DNA of 64,000 nt from an uncultured Granulicatella sp. (GTDB taxonomy: Bacteria > Bacillota > Bacilli > Lactobacillales > Aerococcaceae): NCBI RefSeq assembly GCF_938030755.1, contig NZ_CALHIF010000040.1:1-64000 (forward strand), given 5' to 3'. The notes beneath the pieces were generated by a model. That model saw only the letters and a program-made list of their open reading frames with translations, had not been told where the DNA came from and made no database searches. Made by a program: the position numbers and the translations under genes. Positions 34,286 to 44,403 of this stretch are shown here, piece after piece; position 1 is the first letter of the stretch, and the number at the start of each line of letters is the position of its first letter.

Positions 34286-34315
34286 ATGTTCATTCTATCA
34301 CTAAATAATGAACAT
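34286..34315. promoter_or_regulatory. putative operator of the kdgT operon
   Basis: ATGTTCATT-N12-AATGAACAT, a perfect 9-bp inverted repeat directly upstream of the SDR-kdgT operon; a likely repressor site. No regulator gene is adjacent. Confidence 0.6.
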
Positions 34316-34427
34316 TCGACTCTTTTTATGGTTATCATTTGTTAACTTTTTAACTTGTTTGTGGCCGAATTAATGTTCCTATAGCAGATCTAAACCCGCA
34401 GTATCAAAAGATTTCTACACAACAAAA

Positions 34428-34460
34428 CAGCCTACGAAAAAATCGTAGACTGTTTTGTGT
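34428..34460 (-). terminator. terminator of the three-paralogue operon
   Basis: AAACAGTCTACGA-TTTTT-TCGTAGGCTGTTTT on minus, after the last paralogue. Confidence 0.8.
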
Positions 34461-34483
34461 ACCATAAAAAATATTTTATTTTT

Positions 34484-35449
34484 TTAAAATTGAATATACA
34501 CATTATATGAGCAAATTTCTCTTAAATAATGGACTAAATCAATGACATTGTCCTGTAAATTACCAAGAGGAACTTTTTCTACTGGCTTACGGCCTTCATT
34601 GAAGAACGAAAATTCATATTTCGCGCCCCATTTTGATTTTTGACGAATTACGGATGCACTGACCGCTTTTTCTAAGTCTACTACCCTGAACTCCGTCCCA
34701 AAAGAAACCAAAATTCCATCTTTGACAAGTACCCCAAGTTGATTATCAAGATACTCCGCATCATCCAATAAACGTTTCATATCGTCTTGATAGTCAGGGA
34801 ACAGCTCATCAAAACGAGCATAGTGTTTTTTTATTTGACGAACGCGAACGATTTGCCACACCAATACAATGACAAAAATCACGATTACCACCATTAATAT
34901 CACGATGTCGAAAAATCTATCTGCATTATTCGTAATGGTTAAATAATGGGTTTTGTCCAATTTATCGAGAGTCGCCTGCACCGAAAGTGGACTCAGTTTG
35001 AATTTTTCTTCAAATTTTTCCTTCACTTCTTGCGTAATATTTGTTTTGACGCTAGATCTCCCTTTTTTCTCTTTCTCATTAACTACACGGATATTCAAGT
35101 AGAAGTCAGATGTGGCGAGCGCGTTCGTTTTATCCGGAAGCGCCTCTTTAAACTCTAGAATTTGTTTAATTTCAGAAGTCTCTGTTTTTAAGAACGACAC
35201 TCCATAATTATGTTTCACTAAATAATATGCTTCATTGTCTATCTTTAGCGGGCTTGGGTCAATATCTAATACTTTAATCGAACTAGACGATGAATCTTTT
35301 TCCATTTCATAAATGATTCCATGTTCGTATAATTCACGTCCACTCATAAAGCCAAACGAAACAACAATCCCCACCATTGCCACTATTAATCCTAACAGGA
35401 CAGTGAGAATCCAGCTTCCCCATGTTCGTCTTAAAATTCCTTTATGCAT
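34484..35449 (-). CDS. membrane protein, tandem paralogue family, member 3
   Basis: 321 aa. It starts MHKGILRRTWGSWILTVLLG (first membrane helix about 14-36), then an extracytoplasmic domain with YYLVKHNYGVSFLKTETSEI, a second helix (about 185-208, DIVILMVVIVIFVIVLVWQI), and a cytoplasmic domain (about 215-321) with HYARFDELFPDYQDDMK and LVKDGILVSFGTEFRVVDLE. That last domain looks like a small PH-like beta fold. Closely related to the product of 35513-36478. I recognise no named family. Last gene of the operon. Confidence 0.7.
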   Translation of the reverse strand: MHKGILRRTWGSWILTVLLGLIVAMVGIVVSFGFMSGRELYEHGIIYEMEKDSSSSSIKVLDIDPSPLKIDNEAYYLVKHNYGVSFLKTETSEIKQILEFKEALPDKTNALATSDFYLNIRVVNEKEKKGRSSVKTNITQEVKEKFEEKFKLSPLSVQATLDKLDKTHYLTITNNADRFFDIVILMVVIVIFVIVLVWQIVRVRQIKKHYARFDELFPDYQDDMKRLLDDAEYLDNQLGVLVKDGILVSFGTEFRVVDLEKAVSASVIRQKSKWGAKYEFSFFNEGRKPVEKVPLGNLQDNVIDLVHYLREICSYNVYIQF

Positions 35450-35512
35450 CTCGACCCCTCTTACTTTCTATTGAAATTTTTAACTCATCTTCTTTGAACC
35501 GCATATCCACTA

Positions 35513-36478
35513 CTATTGAAACAATATCGATATTTTGGTTCCTTCTTTTTCATTCAAATACTCCACTAATTGGCGAACATCTTCTAGACGATTCTTCAAT
35601 TGAATGGTTACTTTCTTATTCCCTCTAAATCCAAAATCGATGGCATAGGCAACACTGCTTTTTGCCAATTGGCGACGAACTTCAACATTTCGTACTTCAC
35701 GTAATCTAATTATTCTAAAATCGTTATTATAGCAAACTAATTTATGATCCTTCACTAGTACTTTTAGAATAGGATTATGAAAATCTGCATCCATTGGTAA
35801 AGCCTTCATATTTAGTGCGTATCGTGGAAACTCTTTATCAAACGCTTCGTATTCTACCTTCAATGTACGCACTCGTCTATACGCAACGTAAAAGAAGACT
35901 ACCGCTAATAGAAATACAAAGAGTGTAACCCCCGTCTCCAACAATCGATTTGTAAATGATGTCAACGTTAAATAATGGAGGAAGTCCAGCGGTATAGATT
36001 CTCTGGTAGCCAAGAGAGTCCCCTTCTGATATTGGTTTATAATAGCTTCCATCAATGCTCGCGGTATATGGACGGTCTTACTCCCTCTACGCCCCTTTGT
36101 TACTGCTGGCGTTACTCGAACATTTAAATAAATATTCGCCTCTTTTAAAGGCTCCCATCCATTCGGATTTTCTTTCTTCAAATCGAGTAATTGTTGAATG
36201 TCTTTGGCAGACGCTTGAAGTGGCGTAACCCCATTTTCATGCTTTACTAAATAATAATCGTTTCCATCATAAGTGAGGGGCTCTGAGTCTATATCCAACG
36301 CACGAATCGCAACGGAGGTTCCCGCATCATTCAAATGATAAATATCTCCAGCCTTATAGAGCGCCTCTCCTTGCATGTATCCTTTCACGGTTCCAAAAAG
36401 AAAGAAAATCCCTATCAGGCTCAAAAATAGAGCTGAGCCCCAAAGAAATATCGTTCTTCGTACATATCCTTTATGCAC
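35513..36478 (-). CDS. membrane protein, tandem paralogue family, member 2
   Basis: 321 aa, same length and layout as member 3: MHKGYVRRTIFLWGSALFLS, an external domain with DYYLVKHENGVTPLQASAKDI, a second membrane helix (about 186-206), and a cytoplasmic domain with EYEAFDKEFPRYALNMKALP and VLVKDHKLVCYNNDFRII. Sequence identity with member 3 is spread over the whole length, so the pair arose by tandem duplication. It lies 63 nt upstream of member 3 and 9 nt after member 1. Unknown function. Confidence 0.7.
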   Translation of the reverse strand: MHKGYVRRTIFLWGSALFLSLIGIFFLFGTVKGYMQGEALYKAGDIYHLNDAGTSVAIRALDIDSEPLTYDGNDYYLVKHENGVTPLQASAKDIQQLLDLKKENPNGWEPLKEANIYLNVRVTPAVTKGRRGSKTVHIPRALMEAIINQYQKGTLLATRESIPLDFLHYLTLTSFTNRLLETGVTLFVFLLAVVFFYVAYRRVRTLKVEYEAFDKEFPRYALNMKALPMDADFHNPILKVLVKDHKLVCYNNDFRIIRLREVRNVEVRRQLAKSSVAYAIDFGFRGNKKVTIQLKNRLEDVRQLVEYLNEKEGTKISILFQ

Positions 36479-36487
36479 CTTTATTTC

Positions 36488-37081
36488 CTACTTTCTATTG
36501 TTATTTTTCCAATCGTCCTTAATCTTAACTGGGACGAAGTAATTCACTTTTCGAACAAGACGATACTTGTCTTCTAGTGTCTTTCCATACGTATTTGGAA
36601 CAAAAGCAAGTCTTCTTGTCTTAAACGTAAACTTGATTCCATAATACACACGGCGACCTGTACTCGTACGATATAGATGAATTTCTTTTAATTCTTTTAG
36701 CGGAATCACTGTAAAATGACTTCCGTAAAAGATGAGCACTTCTTTTACGATCATCGCTTCGAATTTTTCATCGACATAGTCTGCTTTTTCTTTAGAATCT
36801 TTTTGTTCCCATTCGTTATTCGGGAAGAGTGCATCTAATTTCTTAAATGCGAAATAATATCTCACAGATAAACCAATGACTTGACCTAGCATCAGGAGCA
36901 CAATTGCGAGCATCACTAGTTGCAATAAGAGAATCGGATGACTCCAAACGTCTACATCTCGGTAAAAATTAAATTGTTCGAATGTTTTAAAATCAAGCAT
37001 TAGAGCCACTGCCAAAAGTGCGATACTCCCCACAAATAACAATAAATAACCTTTCATTCGAGCAAAAATTCGTTTAATCAT
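36488..37081 (-). CDS. membrane protein, tandem paralogue family, member 1 (short)
   Basis: 197 aa. Two N-terminal membrane helices (about 10-28 and 45-75) lead directly to a cytoplasmic domain with KKLDALFPNNEWEQKD and MIVKEVLIFYGSHFTVIPLK. This domain aligns with the C-terminal domains of members 2 and 3; the external domain is missing. First gene of the operon, with a -10 TATAAT about 40 nt before the start. Unknown function. Confidence 0.65.
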   Translation of the reverse strand: MIKRIFARMKGYLLLFVGSIALLAVALMLDFKTFEQFNFYRDVDVWSHPILLLQLVMLAIVLLMLGQVIGLSVRYYFAFKKLDALFPNNEWEQKDSKEKADYVDEKFEAMIVKEVLIFYGSHFTVIPLKELKEIHLYRTSTGRRVYYGIKFTFKTRRLAFVPNTYGKTLEDKYRLVRKVNYFVPVKIKDDWKNNNRK

Positions 37082-37156
37082 CTATATACCTCGTCCGTAT
37101 TATGTATGTATTATACTGAGTTTTTCTTTATTTGTATAGCTTTAACGGCTGAAAAC

Positions 37157-37200
37157 ACAAAAAGAGTGAGAAGAAATGGAATCACCCCTTCTCACTTTCT
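37157..37200 (-). terminator. hslO terminator
   Basis: AAAGTGAGAAG pairs with CTTCTCACTTT (complement orientation) around a 14-nt loop, with a TTTTTG tail on minus. Confidence 0.8.
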
Positions 37201-37213
37201 TACACCTTAACGA

Positions 37214-38116
37214 TTAAGCGTCTGCCGCTTCGCGTTTGGCATTAATTTCATCGATTAACCCTTGTAATTCTGCTTCATCAAAATGATATTTCTCGCCACA
37301 GAAATGACATACCACTTCTGCACCGTGATCTTCGTCAATCAAGTGTTGTAAATCATCTACCCCAATCGACATCAATCCTGCACTGAAACGTTCACGCGTA
37401 CAGCCGCAATGAAACTTCACAGGCATTTCTTCTAATTCACGAATGTTTTCCGAACCTAATAATCGATTTAAAATATCGCGCGGTTGTTCTTGTTGGTCAA
37501 TTAATTTTGAAACCATTGGAATTTCGTTAATACGACGTTCGATTTCTGAAATCGTCGCTTCGCTAGCTCCTGGCAATAATTGAATCATAAAGCCACCTGC
37601 TGCACGTACCGTTTCATCTGGATTTACAAGAACCGATACCCCAACAGCTCCATTAACTTGCTCTGAAACTGCTAAGTAATACGTAAAGTCCATTCCGAGC
37701 TCCCCGTCCACGATGGGCACTTGGCCTGAGAATGGTTCTCTCATATTTAAGTCTTTGATAACGGTAATCGTTCCGTTTGTTCCAACGACACCACGGACAT
37801 CTAATTTTCCTTTGTCGTTTAAGTCAAGGCTGACATGAGGATTTGTGATATAACCACGCATTTCCCCACGACCGTTTGCATCAGCCATGATTTTTCCACC
37901 GGGGCCATCCCCATTCACTTGAACCGTGATGCGTTCGTCACCTTTTAAGCTACTTGCTAATAATTGCGTTCCGATAATCGTACGTCCAAGCGCTGCTGTA
38001 GCAGAACTCCAAGTGTCGTGTCTGCGTTGGGCCTCTGCAATTGCATCTGTTGCTACCATAGCAACGGCTTTAACCTCATCATTGAATGCTAATACTTTTA
38101 ATAATGAATCTGCCAT
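37214..38116 (-). CDS. hslO: redox-regulated chaperone Hsp33
   Basis: 300-aa cytoplasmic holdase switched on by oxidation. The N-terminal chaperone domain has GTQLLASSLKGDERITVQ and GDGPGGKIMADANGRGEMRG. The C-terminal redox switch keeps all four zinc cysteines: HCGC (about 241-244) and CHFC (about 273-276). Placed after ftsH as in Bacillus. Confidence 0.97.
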   Translation of the reverse strand: MADSLLKVLAFNDEVKAVAMVATDAIAEAQRRHDTWSSATAALGRTIIGTQLLASSLKGDERITVQVNGDGPGGKIMADANGRGEMRGYITNPHVSLDLNDKGKLDVRGVVGTNGTITVIKDLNMREPFSGQVPIVDGELGMDFTYYLAVSEQVNGAVGVSVLVNPDETVRAAGGFMIQLLPGASEATISEIERRINEIPMVSKLIDQQEQPRDILNRLLGSENIRELEEMPVKFHCGCTRERFSAGLMSIGVDDLQHLIDEDHGAEVVCHFCGEKYHFDEAELQGLIDEINAKREAADA

Positions 38117-38179
38117 TTGTTTCTCCTTTTTTAAAAGAAAAGAGCTGTGACAACAGCCTCAGCTCTCTTTCTCTTTCTA

Positions 38180-40285
38180 TTATTCGTCTTTGTTTTCACT
38201 CTCAAGTTTGCTTGGAGCTGGCGTAACATCTGCTACTTCCACTTCCTCGTCCTCTTTGGGATTTTCTTTACCTTCCGCTTGTTCAGCATCACGTTTTGCT
38301 AAGGCTTTTTTTGTTTCTTCAAAACTTGCCGCTTCTGATTCGCTTGGATATTCATCTTCCACGATGGTAGCTGGCATTTCACCTGTTTCAAAAAGTGATT
38401 TGATTGTACGTTCGTCTAACGTTTCTAATTCTAGAAGTTTTTGAGCAATTAATTCTAATTGGTCTTTATGTTCTTCTAAAATTTGAAGAGCTTTTTCATG
38501 CGCTTCTTTCATGATACGACGTACCGCATTGTCAATTTCAAAGGCCACTTGATCTGAGTAAGCTTTTGTTTGACCATAGTCGCGTCCGATAAATACTTGA
38601 TGATTTCCTTCGTATTGAACAGTTCCTAATTCATCCACCATTCCGTACTCTGTAATCATGCTACGAACGATAGCTGTTGCTTGTTCAAAGTCGTTACTTG
38701 CTCCGGTAGTCTTCACACCAAAGATAAACTCTTCAGCAGCACGACCACCAAGAAGTCCAACTACTTGTTCGAATAATTCTTCTTTTGTCATTAAGAAACG
38801 ATCTTCTTTTGGAAGCATAATCGCATACCCGCCAGCGCGTCCACGAGGGACAATCGTTACTTTATGAACCACACGAGCATCGCTTAAAACCATACCCACA
38901 ATGGTATGTCCTGCTTCATGGTAAGCCACCATTTCGCGCTCTTTCTTGCTGATCGCACGATCTTTTTTCGCAGGACCTGCAATCACACGGTCATGTGCTT
39001 CATCCACGTCTAATGCGTCGATGGCTGTTTTATCACGACGAGCGGCCACTAAAGCTGCTTCGTTTAATAAGTTTTCAAGTTCTGCCCCAGAGAATCCTGG
39101 AGTTTGCTGCGCAATCACTTTTAAGTCCACGTCTTTTGCAAGCTTCTTATTGCGTGCGTGTACTTTCAGAATCGCTTCACGGCCTTTCACGTCTGGACGA
39201 CCTACTAAAATTTGGCGGTCAAAACGTCCTGGACGAAGTAAGGCTGGGTCTAATACGTCTGAACGGTTTGTTGCGGCAATCACGATGATTCCCTCTGTTC
39301 CTTCGAACCCGTCCATTTCAACGAGCAATTGGTTTAATGTTTGTTCACGTTCGTCGTGTCCGCCACCCATTCCGGCACCACGTTGACGACCAACGGCATC
39401 GATTTCATCGATAAAGATAATTGCTGGAGCATTTTTCTTCGCGTTTTCGAATAAGTCACGAACACGGCTTGCTCCAACCCCTACAAACATTTCTACGAAT
39501 TCAGAACCTGAAATCGAGAAGAACGGTACATTTGCTTCACCGGCAACGGCTTTGGCAAGAAGGGTTTTCCCTGTTCCTGGAGGGCCCTCAAGAAGTACCC
39601 CTGCAGGAATACGAGCACCAAGCGCTGTAAATTTACGTGGGTCTTTTAAGAATTCAACCACTTCTACAAGCTCTTGTTTTTCTTCTTCGGCACCGGCTAC
39701 ATCAGAGAAGCGCACTTTTACGTTTTGTTTCTTCTGATTGGTTGCACGACTCTTACCAAAGTTCATCGGATTGTTACGTCCGCCTTGGCCACCTTGACTC
39801 ATAAACATGCTATACAGCAAGAAGCCCAAGATTCCCAGCGGAATAACCACTTGGATCAGTGCTGCAATCCATACTCCTGTAGAACTTTCTGGTAAAGATT
39901 CCACTTTTGTATCTTTTGATTGAGCAGCTTCATTAATTTCTTTTATAGTAGAGTCATTTGGCAATACTGTTGTTTTGAATTGTGTACTCTTTGTAGAACG
40001 ATTATCAAAAATCGATAATCCTTTTTGATTTTTAGCTTCTTCGGTAGTTTGCTCCTTAGGATCTGTATATTCCCCAGTAATCGTATAGACAGAGTTTGAA
40101 TATTGCATTTTTAATTCTTTAATTTCGCCTTTTTTCAAACTTTGCATAAATTCTGTATAAGAAATATCTGCTACAGGGCCTTTCGAATTACCATTGAACA
40201 TTCCTACAAAAATGACAATCGCACCGAAAATAAGCATATATAGTAAACTTGATCTAAAAATTGATCGATTTTTATTTGTATTCAT
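38180..40285 (-). CDS. ftsH: ATP-dependent zinc metalloprotease FtsH
   Basis: 701-aa membrane protease that degrades misassembled membrane proteins and some regulators. Two membrane helices (about 10-30 and 130-155) flank an external domain; then come the AAA+ domain with Walker A GPPGTGKT (about 234-241), Walker [12 protein letters not shown], the second region of homology [20 protein letters not shown], and the peptidase site HEAGH (about 454-458). The tail is acidic. Start ATG after GAGGAGGTCCA. Between hpt and hslO, the conserved Firmicutes order. Confidence 0.98.
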   Translation of the reverse strand: MNTNKNRSIFRSSLLYMLIFGAIVIFVGMFNGNSKGPVADISYTEFMQSLKKGEIKELKMQYSNSVYTITGEYTDPKEQTTEEAKNQKGLSIFDNRSTKSTQFKTTVLPNDSTIKEINEAAQSKDTKVESLPESSTGVWIAALIQVVIPLGILGFLLYSMFMSQGGQGGRNNPMNFGKSRATNQKKQNVKVRFSDVAGAEEEKQELVEVVEFLKDPRKFTALGARIPAGVLLEGPPGTGKTLLAKAVAGEANVPFFSISGSEFVEMFVGVGASRVRDLFENAKKNAPAIIFIDEIDAVGRQRGAGMGGGHDEREQTLNQLLVEMDGFEGTEGIIVIAATNRSDVLDPALLRPGRFDRQILVGRPDVKGREAILKVHARNKKLAKDVDLKVIAQQTPGFSGAELENLLNEAALVAARRDKTAIDALDVDEAHDRVIAGPAKKDRAISKKEREMVAYHEAGHTIVGMVLSDARVVHKVTIVPRGRAGGYAIMLPKEDRFLMTKEELFEQVVGLLGGRAAEEFIFGVKTTGASNDFEQATAIVRSMITEYGMVDELGTVQYEGNHQVFIGRDYGQTKAYSDQVAFEIDNAVRRIMKEAHEKALQILEEHKDQLELIAQKLLELETLDERTIKSLFETGEMPATIVEDEYPSESEAASFEETKKALAKRDAEQAEGKENPKEDEEVEVADVTPAPSKLESENKDE

Positions 40286-40386
40286 TGGACCTCCTCATCT
40301 TCTTAAAAAAGAAGAACGATAGTATTCTTAACTACCGCTCTATCATAACATATTTGACTTTTATTGACGAATAGTTTAACTCATTC

Positions 40387-40929
40387 TTAATTTTCGTAGA
40401 ATTCTGATTTCAATACGCCGATACAAGGGAGATTACGATAAAATTGTTTGAAGTCCAATCCATAACCTACAACAAACTTATTAGGAACTTCAATTCCAAC
40501 ATAATCTGCTTCGATGGCTTCTTCACGACGTTCAGGTTTATCTAATAAAGTCACCACTTTTACGCTTGCTGCTTGGCGATGTTTTAATAATTCAACCACG
40601 TGTTTTAAAGTACGGCCCGTGTCGATAATATCTTCCACGATAATCACATGGCGATCTTTAACGCTTTGACCTAGGTCTTTTAAAATACGAACCTCACCAC
40701 TTGACTCAAATTCATTTCCATAACTAGATACATCCATGAAATCAATTTCTAAGTTACAGTCCATCGCACGAACTAAATCTGCCATAAAGAAAATAGCACC
40801 CTTAAGAATACAAATGACTAACGGATCTTTCCCACGGTAATCTTCCGCTAAAGTAGCACCTAATTTCTTGATTGTTTCTTGTAATTGTTCTTCTGATACT
40901 AAAATTTCTGACATATCATTTTTTAACAT
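40387..40929 (-). CDS. hpt: hypoxanthine phosphoribosyltransferase
   Basis: 180-aa purine salvage enzyme making IMP (and GMP) from hypoxanthine (guanine) and PRPP. The PRPP-binding motif [14 protein letters not shown] (about 97-110) and the hood region ([13 protein letters not shown]) are clear. The ATG at 40929 follows CGAGGTGCACAC and overlaps the tilS 3' end by 14 nt, so the two are translationally coupled, as in many Firmicutes. Confidence 0.96.
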   Translation of the reverse strand: MLKNDMSEILVSEEQLQETIKKLGATLAEDYRGKDPLVICILKGAIFFMADLVRAMDCNLEIDFMDVSSYGNEFESSGEVRILKDLGQSVKDRHVIIVEDIIDTGRTLKHVVELLKHRQAASVKVVTLLDKPERREEAIEADYVGIEVPNKFVVGYGLDFKQFYRNLPCIGVLKSEFYEN

Positions 40930-42289
40930 GTGTGCACCTCGTTTTGTTTTCGTAAGATAGAATCATTTTACCAGTTTCCTCCTCAAAGGACAACGGATGA
41001 GCATAGCGATAGCCTAAAATTGCACGAATTTTTTTGGATGCATCCTCAACAACCCAAATTTGTTTACGTTCTTCTAGTGGAATCTTTGAATTGATAAACC
41101 ATCTGGAAATTTTTTGATGTTTTGTCCCTTCCGCATTCAGTGCAATTTTATCTCCAGATTTTGCATGACGAATGGTTAGTGGAAAATCCTCTTTATTCAC
41201 GGGAAAGGCAAATTCTGAAGATGTCTTTCCTGTTGTGAGCAAAATTTGCTCATCTTCATTTGGACGAATTAATGTATCCTCTGCTTTGGAGAGTACGTAC
41301 TCAATATTTGGAACGACTCTAGGTCTTCCTTTTTCAAATGAACAGTCTTCATAACGTTTCTTAAACTTCCATCCATTTGACAAATCTAGAGTGAGCTGTG
41401 CTTTATTCGAGCCAATTTTTTCCAAGATCTGTTCCATCTGGACAACTGAAATCGTTGTATCCATTTGGATGAGTACTTGTTGTAAGAGTAATCGTTGCAT
41501 CTCTATAGGTTCTTTCAGGAATGCTTCGCGGTGGAATAAAACTTTTTTCTTTCCTTTTTGGAATAATAGCTCCTGTTTTTCTTCTAAAATCGGCATTAAG
41601 CAGGCCACAGCGTCCGCTATCATCTGCGCGCTCTTTTGGAAGTGACTTCCGGCATTTGGATTTTCCTCCTTTAGAAAAGGAACCACATGATGACGATATC
41701 TATTTCTTGTATAATTGTCCGATTCATTCGATTCGTCTTCTAAGTAAGGAATTTGATGTATTTCGGCTTCTTTGTACAATTCTTTCTTATCCAGTGACAG
41801 GAACGGGCGTAAAATCGTCATTCCTTTCACCTGACGAATTTCCTTCATCCCAGACAATCCTTCCAATGTACTTCCTCTAGACCACTTCATTAAAATAGTT
41901 TCGAGTTGATCATCTTGGTGATGTGCTAATACTAAATAATGGGCTTGATGTTTCTTCAATACTTCCTCAAAGAATTCATAACGAAAATTTCTTAAGATGC
42001 TTTCTGAGGCTTTTTCTTCCTTCGTTTCCTTCCAATTCTTTATTTCAAATGGAATTTGATGAGATTTGCAAAAACGACGGACTAATTGTGCTTCATCCAT
42101 CGACTGGACGCGAAGTCCATAGTTCACATGCGCCACTACAAGATGTTCTTTAGCGTCGTCTTCAAACAAGAGAGCCATAGCATTCAACAAAACCATCGAA
42201 TCGACTCCGCCGGATACAGCGAGAACATATTTTTGATGAGTATACTCAGGTACTCTTTTTCTAAAAAAACTGGCTAATTGATGTTGCAT
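40916..42289 (-). CDS. tilS: tRNA(Ile)-lysidine synthase
   Basis: 457-aa ATP pyrophosphatase that attaches lysine to C34 of the CAU-anticodon tRNA-Ile, changing it to read AUA. The PP-loop SGGVDSM lies at about 27-33, followed by HVNYGLR and [10 protein letters not shown], typical of TilS. The C-terminal substrate-recognition domain ends near [13 protein letters not shown]. Overlaps hpt. Confidence 0.96.
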   Translation of the reverse strand: MQHQLASFFRKRVPEYTHQKYVLAVSGGVDSMVLLNAMALLFEDDAKEHLVVAHVNYGLRVQSMDEAQLVRRFCKSHQIPFEIKNWKETKEEKASESILRNFRYEFFEEVLKKHQAHYLVLAHHQDDQLETILMKWSRGSTLEGLSGMKEIRQVKGMTILRPFLSLDKKELYKEAEIHQIPYLEDESNESDNYTRNRYRHHVVPFLKEENPNAGSHFQKSAQMIADAVACLMPILEEKQELLFQKGKKKVLFHREAFLKEPIEMQRLLLQQVLIQMDTTISVVQMEQILEKIGSNKAQLTLDLSNGWKFKKRYEDCSFEKGRPRVVPNIEYVLSKAEDTLIRPNEDEQILLTTGKTSSEFAFPVNKEDFPLTIRHAKSGDKIALNAEGTKHQKISRWFINSKIPLEERKQIWVVEDASKKIRAILGYRYAHPLSFEEETGKMILSYENKTRCTHVKK

Positions 42290-42306
42290 AGCTCTCCCCT
42301 TTCTGT

Positions 42307-42344
42307 CAAAAAAATCTCCTCTAGCATTTACTAGAAGAGATTAG
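42307..42344 (-). terminator. hairpin between yabR-like gene and tilS
   Basis: AATCTCTTCTAG-TAAATG-CTAGAGGAGATT followed by TTTTTG on minus. It lies inside the core cluster, so it may be leaky, or tilS may have another promoter. Confidence 0.75.
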
Positions 42345-42352
42345 AATAGTCA

Positions 42353-42847
42353 TTATGAACGGCGACCGCCACGTCCTCCACGTTTCCCTTCAGTGTTACG
42401 TTTCAATGAAGTTAAACGATCTTCAGAGTCTTTCAAGAAGGAACTCATCAATGAATCAAAATCAGTTGCTTTTGATTGCGAAGGAGATTTCTTTTCATAT
42501 GGAGCAGCTGATTTCCCAGCAAAGCGATTTTTCTTGAAATCTTGTGAATCTTGATTACGCGGTGTGAAAGTTTTTTTGTTTTTAGATTTGTCTTCAGTAT
42601 CTTCCTTTGGTTTATCAACGGCACGACGAATCGATAAACTAATTTTGCCGTCGTCAGCAATTGTCATGACTTTCACTTTAACTTCGTCTCCAACCTTCAA
42701 AACTTCTTTGATATCTTGGATATACGAATCTGAAACCTCACTAATGTGAACAAGACCTGTTTTACGATCTCCTAAATCGACAAAAACTCCAAAATTTGTA
42801 ATTCCAGTCACTTTACCTGGGATTACGTTTCCTACTTCGATTGACAT
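42353..42847 (-). CDS. S1 RNA-binding domain protein (YabR-like)
   Basis: 164 aa. Residues 1-75 form one S1 domain (VGNVIPGKVTGITNFGVFVD, GLVHISEVSD, VKVKVMTI). The remainder is basic and disordered, ending KRGGRGGRRS. Probably a ribosome-associated general-stress-type protein; RNA binding is the only supported activity. Conserved place between divIC and tilS. Confidence 0.88.
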   Translation of the reverse strand: MSIEVGNVIPGKVTGITNFGVFVDLGDRKTGLVHISEVSDSYIQDIKEVLKVGDEVKVKVMTIADDGKISLSIRRAVDKPKEDTEDKSKNKKTFTPRNQDSQDFKKNRFAGKSAAPYEKKSPSQSKATDFDSLMSSFLKDSEDRLTSLKRNTEGKRGGRGGRRS

Positions 42848-42915
42848 ATAAAAAGCGTTCCTCCTTCATTTTTATCCTTTTTATACACGCTCACGTATAA
42901 AAAGGGTTCATTGCC

Positions 42916-43359
42916 TTATCGGTTTTGTGTGGTTACTTTAACAACAGTTTCCCCTTGTTCCACTTCTTCTTTGACTTGTTGCGCTTTGTTTTCAGCAGTG
43001 TCGTTAGGCGTACTAAAAATAATTTCACCATTTTTGCTTAAATAGTATTCACTACGCGCTAACTTCGCAATGTATTCATCACTTTGAAGAAGTTCAACTT
43101 GCTGCGTTAAAGATTCTTTTTGTTTTTCAGCGAATTCTTTTTCAGCTTTTGCCTTTTCAATCTTTTGATCTAATTGATTCGCTTGTTGTAATTGATTCCC
43201 AATACCGACAATCATCACTCCGGATATGGCAATTAATGCAATCACAATCAGTTTGGTAACTAGTGAATGACTTTTCCAAACTGGTGAAGAAGTTTTCGGT
43301 TTTCTTTTTTGGTTGATAGAAACGATATTCGAATTTGTGGATTGATTTTGTTGCTTCAC
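42916..43359 (-). CDS. divIC: septum formation initiator DivIC (FtsB family)
   Basis: 147-aa division protein. A basic cytoplasmic head is followed by one membrane helix (LVTKLIVIALIAISGVMIVG, about 34-53), a leucine-zipper-like coiled coil (QLQQANQLDQKIEKAKAEKE) and a short extracellular domain with IAKLARSEYYLSKNGEIIF, the family signature. It starts with GTG at 43359 after AAAGGAGA. Partners would be FtsL and DivIB. Confidence 0.92.
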   Translation of the reverse strand: MKQQNQSTNSNIVSINQKRKPKTSSPVWKSHSLVTKLIVIALIAISGVMIVGIGNQLQQANQLDQKIEKAKAEKEFAEKQKESLTQQVELLQSDEYIAKLARSEYYLSKNGEIIFSTPNDTAENKAQQVKEEVEQGETVVKVTTQNR

Positions 43360-43518
43360 CTTAATTGTCTCCTTTTTAACTTATACACAATGAGTATAAC
43401 AAGAATGAGCCTTATCGTCTATGATTACACTAAGAATTTTTTTATTTTTTTATGATTATCCGTGTTTTTTAAGGATGGACTATCCTTCTAAAATCTCTTA
43501 AAACGATTTCTTTAAAAA

Positions 43519-43553
43519 TAAATACCGCAGATAAGCTCTCTGCGGTATCAAAA
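43519..43553 (-). terminator. terminator after mgtC-like gene
   Basis: ATACCGCAGA-GAGCTTA-TCTGCGGTAT with a T-rich tail on minus. Confidence 0.8.
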
Positions 43554-43556
43554 ATT

Positions 43557-44264
43557 TTAATTTACATCCTCAGTACGTAGTTTCACGCGTTTAATCACAA
43601 CTTGATTTTCCGTTTCACGAATATAATTTTTCAAGTTTTCAATGACAATCTCTTCATCATTTTGGATACGAATCACTAGTTCATACTTCTCGTCGTCTAA
43701 TTCTCTAGCTTCAACTTGTATGGATTGATAATCTCCAAAATGACAATAATTATAAATAGATTGTACAATCGTTGGGTTTGGAATTTCACAATAAATATTT
43801 ACTTGACGGCTTTTCCCTTGTAATAAAGGCTCATATGCAAGCTTTTGCACAATGACGATAATGGCCGAGCATAGTGCTCCAAAGAACCAGAATCCCCCAC
43901 CAATTGCAAGTCCAATCCCTGAAGTTGCCCAAATTCCAGAGGCTGTAGTCAAACCACTTACGCGTTTATCACGCATAAAAATGATTCCCCCTCCAATAAA
44001 GCTGATCCCGCTGACCACTTGCGCAGCTACACGAGCAGTATCATAGTTTGGAGTATCTAAAAAAGCTTCTTTTGAAATAATCATCATCAAACAAGAAGTT
44101 AACGCCACAATCATGTGCGTTTTCACACCCGCTTGTTTATTTCTAGAGGTACGCTCATAACCAATCGCTAATCCACATGCGCATGATATAAAAATAGCCA
44201 AAAAATGACGTAATTCCATCCATCCATTGAATGGTTGCAATATATTTATGGCATGTAAATCCAT
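43557..44264 (-). CDS. MgtC/SapB family membrane protein
   Basis: 235 aa with about five N-terminal helices (LAIFISCACGLAIGYERTSR; GISFIGGGIIFMRDKRVSGL; ATSGIGLAIGGGFWF) typical of MgtC/SapB, and a C-terminal cytoplasmic ACT-like domain (about 150-235). The family is linked to magnesium limitation and virulence, but the activity is uncertain. Start ATG after AAAGGAGGAGAAACC. It sits between rqcP and divIC, interrupting an otherwise conserved cluster, with a terminator on each side, so it looks like an insertion. Confidence 0.88.
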   Translation of the reverse strand: MDLHAINILQPFNGWMELRHFLAIFISCACGLAIGYERTSRNKQAGVKTHMIVALTSCLMMIISKEAFLDTPNYDTARVAAQVVSGISFIGGGIIFMRDKRVSGLTTASGIWATSGIGLAIGGGFWFFGALCSAIIVIVQKLAYEPLLQGKSRQVNIYCEIPNPTIVQSIYNYCHFGDYQSIQVEARELDDEKYELVIRIQNDEEIVIENLKNYIRETENQVVIKRVKLRTEDVN

Positions 44265-44355
44265 GGTTTCTCCTCCTTTAATCCTTTTTAAAAAGTACTA
44301 TTTATCATACCCCTTTCTGCAATGGAAGTCAACAGAAAACGCATACATTTTTAGA

Positions 44356-44394
44356 TAAAAAACTAGGCTCCCTCAAATGAGAGAACCTAGTTTT
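44356..44394 (-). terminator. rqcP terminator
   Basis: AAACTAGGTTCTCTC-ATTT-GAGGGAGCCTAGTTT then TTT on minus. Confidence 0.85.
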
Positions 44395-44403
44395 AGATTC
44401 ATT

